Source: an uncultured Sphingomonadales bacterium (GTDB lineage Bacteria; Pseudomonadota; Alphaproteobacteria; Sphingomonadales; Sphingomonadaceae). From it: 9,349 nt of DNA. Shown in pieces: positions 5,566-9,349 of the stretch; position 1 is the first letter of the stretch; every line of letters starts with the position of its first letter. Both the position numbers and the translations under genes were made by a program. The notes below the pieces were generated by a model. It was not told where the DNA came from. It was given only the letters and a program-made list of their open reading frames with translations, and made no database searches. The DNA lies in contig CAIWFP010000135.1 of assembly GCA_903911985.1 (NCBI GenBank), forward strand, positions 1-9,349, read 5' to 3'.

Positions 5566-6387
5566 ATGGGCCGCCTAGAGGGCAAGACCGCCGTTATCCT
5601 TGGTGCCAGCAGCCCCGGAAACATGGGGCAGCACATCGCCCGAAGGTTCATGGCCGAAGGGGCCAGGGTCCTCGTCTCCGGGCGCAAGGTCGAGGTTCTT
5701 GCCGCCTTTGCCGAGGAGACCGGTTGCGCCTTTGCCCCGTGTGATCTGACCGATGAGGCCAGTGTCACCGCGCTGGCCGAAACGGCCGCGGCAAGGCTGG
5801 GCGGCATCGACATTGCCCTCAATGCCACGGGCTGGGGCCTGCTCAAGCCCTTTCTCGACACCAATGCCGAGGATCTGGCGGCCATGACCGCGCTGCAATT
5901 TGTCGGCCCGTTCTACTTCTTTCAGGCAATGATCCGCCAGATGGGCACCGCGCACGGCGGGGCAAATGGGCGCGGGCGGGGCGGCTCGATCATTCAGATC
6001 AGCTCGGCCACCGCCAGCATCATGCTCAACGACCACGCCGCCTATATGGGCACCAAGGCCGGAACCGATCACGTCATCCGCTGCATCGCCCATGAATTCG
6101 GCAAGGAGGGCATCCGCGCCAACTCCATCTCGCCCGGGCTGACCGATACGCCGATGACCGCCGACGCCAAGACGGTGCCGGGCCTGTTCGAGGCCTTTCT
6201 CGCCGGCTATCCGCTGGGCCGCATCGGCACCTCGGACGATATCGCCGCCGCCGCCGTGTTCCTCGCCAGCGACGAATGTTTCATGAGCGGCGAAAACCTG
6301 CAGGTGAACGGCGGGCTGACGCTGCGCGGCAACCCCGGCAGCGACGCAATCGCGGCGAGCATCGCCAAAGCGACGGGAGTACAATGA
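5566..6387 (+). CDS. SDR family oxidoreductase with extended GxxxxGNMG cofactor motif
   Basis: The 273-residue product starts at ATG 5566, four bases after GGGGAGAG (5554-5561). The cofactor motif is GASSPGNMG at 13-21, one residue longer than the classical TGxxxGIG but with glycines kept. Arg40 (VSGR) after strand two suggests NADP(H), and CDLTD (59-63) is standard. The catalytic Ser is Ser147 (ISSAT), with Tyr160 and Lys164 (YMGTK) at normal spacing. NNAG is replaced by NATG (86-89), and the active-site Asn position appears to be Gln111 (ALQFVGPF). The loop SPGLTDTPMT and the C-terminal VNGG are typical; a 22-residue tail follows. A glycine-rich insert GGANGRGRGG lies at 131-140. The stop overlaps the ATG of the membrane-protein gene by four bases. 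It probably acts as an alcohol dehydrogenase or ketoreductase in the same pathway. Confidence 0.92.
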   Translation: MGRLEGKTAVILGASSPGNMGQHIARRFMAEGARVLVSGRKVEVLAAFAEETGCAFAPCDLTDEASVTALAETAAARLGGIDIALNATGWGLLKPFLDTNAEDLAAMTALQFVGPFYFFQAMIRQMGTAHGGANGRGRGGSIIQISSATASIMLNDHAAYMGTKAGTDHVIRCIAHEFGKEGIRANSISPGLTDTPMTADAKTVPGLFEAFLAGYPLGRIGTSDDIAAAAVFLASDECFMSGENLQVNGGLTLRGNPGSDAIAASIAKATGVQ

Positions 6388-6725
6388 CCATGCCCGAAAC
6401 CCTGCCCATTCGCGCCATCGTGATGGTGACGCTGGTCACCCTGACCCAGATTGCCGGGGTGACCATGCTGGTCAAGACCGTGGGCTTCCGCGATCCGGTA
6501 TGGACCATCGCCTGTCTTGCGACCTATGCGGTGTCGCTGTTCCTGCTCGCCGAAACCCTGCGTCAGGGCATGGCATTGTCGCTGCTCATGCCAATTCTCG
6601 CGGCACTGGTTCCGCTGGCCTCAATCCTCATCGCGGTGGTCCTGTTTCGCGAACAGGCTTCGTGGATGAAGCTGGGGCTGCTGTCGCTGGCGTGTCTGCT
6701 GATCGGGGCTGCCGCAACGGCCTGA
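6384..6725 (+). CDS. Small four-helix membrane protein, SMR (small multidrug resistance)-like
   Basis: The 113-residue product has four predicted membrane helices at roughly 9-30, 38-57, 62-87 and 92-112, the size and topology of EmrE-type SMR proteins, which work as dimers exchanging protons for amphipathic cations. AETLRQGMALSLLMPI (56-71) resembles the second-to-third helix junction of SMR proteins. The membrane-embedded glutamate essential in EmrE (Glu14) aligns by eye with Gln22 (LTQIAGVTML), so a proton-coupled drug-export role is doubtful. The ATGA overlap with the preceding SDR stop indicates coupled translation. A second in-frame ATG two codons on is a possible alternative start. A much earlier in-frame ATG at 6276 would lie inside the SDR and give a charged, non-membrane extension. 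Transport of a pathway substrate or product, or a partner role with another subunit, is conceivable. Confidence 0.75.
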   Translation: MTMPETLPIRAIVMVTLVTLTQIAGVTMLVKTVGFRDPVWTIACLATYAVSLFLLAETLRQGMALSLLMPILAALVPLASILIAVVLFREQASWMKLGLLSLACLLIGAAATA

Positions 6726-6748
6726 CGCCCTGGCCTCACGCCCTGGCC
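6719..6748 (+). repeat. 13-bp tandem repeat spanning the stop codon of the SMR-like gene
   Basis: GGCCTGACGCCCT (6719-6731) is followed directly by GGCCTCACGCCCT (6732-6744) and a partial third unit GGCC (6745-6748). The TGA stop of the membrane-protein gene lies in the first unit; the second has TCA at that place. It fills the left half of the convergent gap. Confidence 0.8.
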
Positions 6749-6755
6749 GGATTGA

Positions 6756-6783
6756 CCCCTTCAGCCTGGCCCCTTCAGCCTGC
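6756..6783 (-). repeat. 14-bp tandem repeat spanning the stop codon of the acyl-CoA synthetase gene
   Basis: CCCCTTCAGCCTGG (6756-6769) is followed directly by CCCCTTCAGCCTGC (6770-6783). The inner copy carries the ligase stop (TGA on the minus strand, 6777-6775). The outer copy repeats the TGA, but fourteen bases away and so out of frame. Together with the 13-bp repeat this occupies almost the entire convergent gap, where a terminator would be expected. Confidence 0.8.
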
Positions 6784-8418
6784 CACCTTCGCCCGCACAT
6801 CCTCGCGCAGCAGATCCTTGCGGATCTTGCCGGAGGCGGTGCGGGGGAGTTCCCCGATGAATTCGAAGCGTTCGGGGATCTTTTGGCGCGCAAGGCCGCT
6901 GGCCGCGACATGGCTGGCCAGATCCTGCGCTGATGGCGCCGCCGTCCCTTCCCGCGCGATGACATAGGCGCAGATGCCCTCCCCCAGCCGCGCATGCGGC
7001 ATGGCGACCACGCTGGCCTCGCGCACGGCGGGATGGGTATGCAGCACCTCCTCGATCTCGCGGGCGCTGATGTTCTCGCCGCCGCGAATGATCAGATCCT
7101 TTTTGCGGCCGGTGATGGTCACCGCGCCATCATCGGTGAGCACGCCAAGGTCGCCGGTGCGGAAATAGCCGTCCGGCGTGATCGCCTCGGCGGTCTGGCC
7201 CGCGTCGGCATAGCCCAGCATCATCGCCGGGCCGCGCGCAAGGATCTCGCCTTCGCGCCCATGGGGCAGATCATGGTCATCGCCATCGACAATGCGCAGC
7301 TGATAATCGACCAGCTTGCCGTCGGTGGTCGCCGCCAGATGCTCGTCATGGGGCCAGCCGCAAGTCACCAGCGGCACCTCGGAGCTGCCGAAAACCCGGA
7401 AGGCGCGGGCGTTCTCGAAGGCGGCATTGGCGGCGGGGATCACCTCGTCCGGCACCGCCGCCCCGCCACAGGCAAAGAAGCGCAGCGAAGGCAGGCGCCG
7501 ACCCGTGGCCCGGGCTGCGGCGGCCAGTTCAACCAGAAAGGGCGTCGCCGCCACCGTGCCGATCACCTGATGCCGTTCGATCAGATCCAGCGCGGCGCCG
7601 GCGTCCCAGCTTTCCATCAGCACCGTGCGGGTGCCGCAGACCAGCGGCAGTTCAAGCCCGTTGGCATAGCCTGAAACATGGGTGACCGGCGAGGGCATCA
7701 GCATCGCCTCGCCCGGAGCCACCCCCCAGAATGCCGCGCTCTGGCGCATGATCCGCTGCAGCGTCACATGGCTGTGCAACACACCCTTGGGCCTGCCGGT
7801 GGTGCCAGATGTATAGAGCACCATCTTCACGCCCAGCGGATCGACCGTGGGGCGCTGGAAGGCCCGGCCACGGCCCTCGGCCAGCAATGCCTCGTAATCC
7901 TCCGGGCCTGTGCCGCGCAGGCTGAAGACATGGGCTAGTGCTGGGGTTAGTGCTGGCAGGCTTTGCCGGATGCGCCCGGCCATGGCGCCAAAATCGAATT
8001 TGCGGAACACCGTGGGCACGAACAGGGCCCGCGCGCCGCAATCGCCCAGCATCTGCGAAACCTCGTGATCGCGATAGATCGGCACGATCGGGTTGACGAC
8101 AAGGCCCGACAGCGCCGCCGCCAGATTGATTACCGCCGCCTCGCGCCAGTTGGGCAGCTGAAAGGCGATGACATCACCCGGCCGCAACCCGCGCCCATGC
8201 AGGGCGACAGCCAGCGCCTCGGCATCGGCCCAAAGCCCGGCGCGGGTCAATACCCCCGTATCATCGACAAAGGCGGGAAATTCCGGATCCCTCGCGGTCA
8301 GCTCGATGGCCTGATCGGCAATGGTGCGCTCGTCCCAAACGCCTGTTCCCACGAAGGATTGCTGGTGGGGAGCCGGGAATGCGCGCCCGGCCCAGGGCGC
8401 TGGTGTTGTGTCGTTCAT
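6775..8418 (-). CDS. AMP-forming acyl-CoA synthetase (class I adenylate-forming enzyme)
   Basis: The 547-residue product is full length for an ANL-superfamily acyl-CoA ligase, which activates a carboxylic acid with ATP to an acyl-adenylate and then forms the CoA thioester. Motifs in order are the ATP loop YTSGTTGRPKG (202-212), FGSSEVP (343-349, equivalent to YGxTE), GYFRTGDLG (417-425) with Asp423, the hinge GRKKD (437-441), and the C-terminal PRTASGKIRKD (525-535) with the adenylation Lys531. By style it is closest to ligases annotated for cyclohexanecarboxylate or medium-chain acids; substrate is not predictable by eye. ATG 8418 follows GGCGGG, a weak ribosome site. It is transcribed alone, divergent from the Rieske oxygenase, which suggests shared control and that it activates an acid produced in the same pathway. 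An in-frame 12-bp duplication encodes PALTPALA at 155-162. Confidence 0.94.
   Translation of the reverse strand: MNDTTPAPWAGRAFPAPHQQSFVGTGVWDERTIADQAIELTARDPEFPAFVDDTGVLTRAGLWADAEALAVALHGRGLRPGDVIAFQLPNWREAAVINLAAALSGLVVNPIVPIYRDHEVSQMLGDCGARALFVPTVFRKFDFGAMAGRIRQSLPALTPALAHVFSLRGTGPEDYEALLAEGRGRAFQRPTVDPLGVKMVLYTSGTTGRPKGVLHSHVTLQRIMRQSAAFWGVAPGEAMLMPSPVTHVSGYANGLELPLVCGTRTVLMESWDAGAALDLIERHQVIGTVAATPFLVELAAAARATGRRLPSLRFFACGGAAVPDEVIPAANAAFENARAFRVFGSSEVPLVTCGWPHDEHLAATTDGKLVDYQLRIVDGDDHDLPHGREGEILARGPAMMLGYADAGQTAEAITPDGYFRTGDLGVLTDDGAVTITGRKKDLIIRGGENISAREIEEVLHTHPAVREASVVAMPHARLGEGICAYVIAREGTAAPSAQDLASHVAASGLARQKIPERFEFIGELPRTASGKIRKDLLREDVRAKVAG
7933..7956 (-). repeat. In-frame 12-bp tandem duplication inside the acyl-CoA synthetase gene
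   Basis: GGCTAGTGCTGG (7933-7944) and GGTTAGTGCTGG (7945-7956) are adjacent and differ at one base. On the coding strand they give CCA-GCA-CTA twice, translating to Pro-Ala-Leu-Thr and Pro-Ala-Leu-Ala (155-162). CTA, CCA and GCA are rare in this otherwise G/C-ending gene, which marks the segment as compositionally foreign. Confidence 0.75.
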
Positions 8419-8448
8419 CCCGCCAGCTTGGCCTATCTTGCCGCTCTG

Positions 8449-8458
8449 GCCAATTGGC
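8449..8458. promoter_or_regulatory. Palindrome GCCAATTGGC in the divergent region 8419-8550
   Basis: A perfect ten-base palindrome lies 31-40 bases before the ligase ATG and about 95 bases before the Rieske start. It could be an operator between the two divergent genes. Ten-base palindromes occur by chance, so confidence is low. Confidence 0.25.
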
Positions 8459-8471
8459 TAAAAAGCGAGGA

Positions 8472-8485
8472 ACCTGTCACCTGTC
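8472..8485 (+). repeat. 7-bp tandem duplication ACCTGTC in the divergent promoter region
   Basis: ACCTGTC occurs twice head to tail at 8472-8478 and 8479-8485, with a related GGGACCTGC about fifteen bases further on. It may be a chance duplication or a direct-repeat protein site. Confidence 0.4.
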
Positions 8486-8522
8486 CCAGCTTGTCGCGGG
8501 ACCTGCGCTTTGCTCAACTGCA

Positions 8523-8539
8523 GGGCAGAATAACTGCCC
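8523..8539. promoter_or_regulatory. Inverted repeat GGGCAG-AATAA-CTGCCC next to the Rieske gene ribosome site
   Basis: Perfect six-base, GC-rich arms (8523-8528 and 8534-8539) flank a five-base AT-only spacer. The right arm touches the ribosome site at 8540-8544 and the GTG start follows at 8551. The position fits a repressor operator, or an RNA hairpin that could limit ribosome access. It is the most convincing dyad in the window. Confidence 0.4.
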
Positions 8540-8544
8540 GGGAG
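8540..8544 (+). promoter_or_regulatory. Ribosome binding site deciding the GTG start at 8551
   Basis: GGGAG (8540-8544) followed by AAAATT gives six bases to GTG 8551. The next in-frame ATG is at 8590, without a ribosome site, and would shorten the N-terminal region by 13 residues. Confidence 0.55.
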
Positions 8545-8550
8545 AAAATT

Positions 8551-9349
8551 GTGGACCGCGTTGAGCGCATTGGGACCGTTGCCGAAACAATGCTCGACTA
8601 TGTCGAGGGCAACAATACCTTCCTGACCGACAAGACCATGCGCGTGCCCAGCGCCAGCTATACGGACAAGACCCAGTGGCTGGCCGAAATGGAGCTGGTG
8701 TTCAAACGCGTGCCGCTGATGCTCGCCTTCACCGCCGAGCTGCCCAATCCGGGTGATTACAAGGCCATGGATGCCGCGGGCAGCCCGGTTCTGATCAATC
8801 GGGACAAGGCCGGCAAGGTGCACGCCTTCTTCAATGTCTGCTCGCACCGCGCCGCGCCGCTGGCCAGTGAGGGGCTCGGCAATTGCGCGCGCTTCACCTG
8901 CCAGTACCATGGCTGGACCTATGGTCAGGACGGCAAGCTGATCGGCATTGCCGATGCGTCGAAATTCGGCGAGGTCGACAAGACGGAAATGGCCCTGCGC
9001 GAGCTGCCTTGCGAGGAACGCGGCGGCATGATCTTCGTATGCCTGACCCCGAACGCCCCGCTCGATCTCGACCACTATTTTCGCGGCTTTCTCGAGGATT
9101 TCGAGGCGCTGGACTTTGGCAATTGGGCCTATCTGGGCTCCCGCGTGATCGAGGGGGCCAATTGGAAAGTCGCGTTTGACGGCTATCTGGAGGGCTATCA
9201 CTTCGCCTCGCTCCACCCTGAGACCATCCACCCGCGCACGCCATCGAACTGCACCCATTACGAAGGGTTCGGGCCCAACATCCGCATCGGCTTTCCGCAG
9301 CGGCGCATCGCCGAGGCGCTCAAGGATATTCCGCGCGACCAGTGGGGCC
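8551..9349 (+). CDS. Rieske non-heme iron oxygenase, alpha (catalytic) subunit, truncated by window edge
   Basis: The first 266 residues are visible from a GTG start. After an N-terminal helix region (1-60) comes the Rieske [2Fe-2S] domain with Cys97-x-His99 and Cys117-x2-His120, 17 residues apart, exactly the CxH-x17-CxxH pattern of aromatic-ring hydroxylating oxygenases. The catalytic domain opens with NWKVAFDGYLEGYHFASLHP (204-223), carrying the likely mononuclear iron ligands His217 and His222; Glu214 or Asp210 may be the acidic bridge that relays electrons between subunits. The third ligand lies past the window edge. Family members add one or two oxygen atoms to aromatic, alicyclic or steroid-like substrates and need a reductase and often a ferredoxin, none of which is in this window. 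Divergent pairing with the acyl-CoA synthetase suggests coordinated control. The substrate cannot be assigned from this fragment. Confidence 0.95.
   Translation, partial: MDRVERIGTVAETMLDYVEGNNTFLTDKTMRVPSASYTDKTQWLAEMELVFKRVPLMLAFTAELPNPGDYKAMDAAGSPVLINRDKAGKVHAFFNVCSHRAAPLASEGLGNCARFTCQYHGWTYGQDGKLIGIADASKFGEVDKTEMALRELPCEERGGMIFVCLTPNAPLDLDHYFRGFLEDFEALDFGNWAYLGSRVIEGANWKVAFDGYLEGYHFASLHPETIHPRTPSNCTHYEGFGPNIRIGFPQRRIAEALKDIPRDQWG

Noticed and set aside
5575..6384. 269-codon open frame on the minus strand
   Set aside because: It mirrors the SDR at 5566-6387 and has no motif of its own.
6384..6725. Confident call as a multidrug exporter
   Set aside because: Topology fits SMR proteins, but the key first-helix glutamate appears to be Gln, so a drug-export function is not supported.
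8458..9258. 266-codon open frame on the minus strand
   Set aside because: It is antisense to the Rieske oxygenase, whose CxH-x17-CxxH and iron-ligand motifs are unmistakable; no domain is visible in the shadow frame.

Overview
The window reads as part of a catabolic gene cluster from a GC-rich alphaproteobacterium, most likely a sphingomonad (Novosphingobium/Sphingobium-like). The grounds are the high GC and codon bias, a TonB-dependent receptor with a typical sphingomonad-style leader, and the density of short-chain dehydrogenases (SDRs) around a Rieske oxygenase and an acyl-CoA ligase. Taxonomy is inferred from style only; there is no marker gene. No tRNA, rRNA, insertion sequence or CRISPR array was seen.

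Layout. (1) 1-486, minus: N-terminal part of a TonB-dependent outer-membrane receptor, running off the left edge. (2) 647-3271, plus: a three-gene unit of a zinc-free MDR oxidoreductase, an SDR (1-nt overlap) and an SMP-30/gluconolactonase-type hydrolase. (3) 5406-3311, minus: a tightly packed unit of SDR, VOC/glyoxalase-fold protein and a second, paralogous SDR. (4) 5566-6725, plus: an SDR and a small four-helix SMR-like membrane protein (4-nt overlap). (5) 8418-6775, minus: an AMP-forming acyl-CoA synthetase. (6) 8551 to the right edge, plus: the N-terminal two-thirds or so of a Rieske oxygenase alpha subunit with a GTG start. Three divergent intergenic regions (487-646, 5407-5565, 8419-8550) hold the likely promoters, and each contains a small dyad. 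Two short convergent gaps (3272-3310, 6726-6774) consist largely of direct repeats.

How the parts could work together (inference): the receptor imports a substrate, the Rieske oxygenase hydroxylates it, the SDRs and the MDR enzyme oxidise or reduce alcohol, ketone and enone intermediates, the SMP-30-like enzyme opens a lactone, and the ligase makes a CoA thioester for beta-oxidation-like steps. The gene mix fits breakdown of an alicyclic, aromatic, terpenoid or steroid-like compound, but the substrate cannot be read from the sequence.

The two most notable points are these. First, the paralogous SDR pair in the 5406-3311 operon is degenerate in complementary places: one copy has Phe at the catalytic Tyr position, the other has a broken dinucleotide-binding glycine motif. 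This suggests a hetero-oligomer with a pseudoenzyme subunit. Second, short tandem repeats span or abut the stop codon of four different genes, with a fifth, in-frame repeat inside the ligase gene. This recurring pattern is not explained by any annotated feature.
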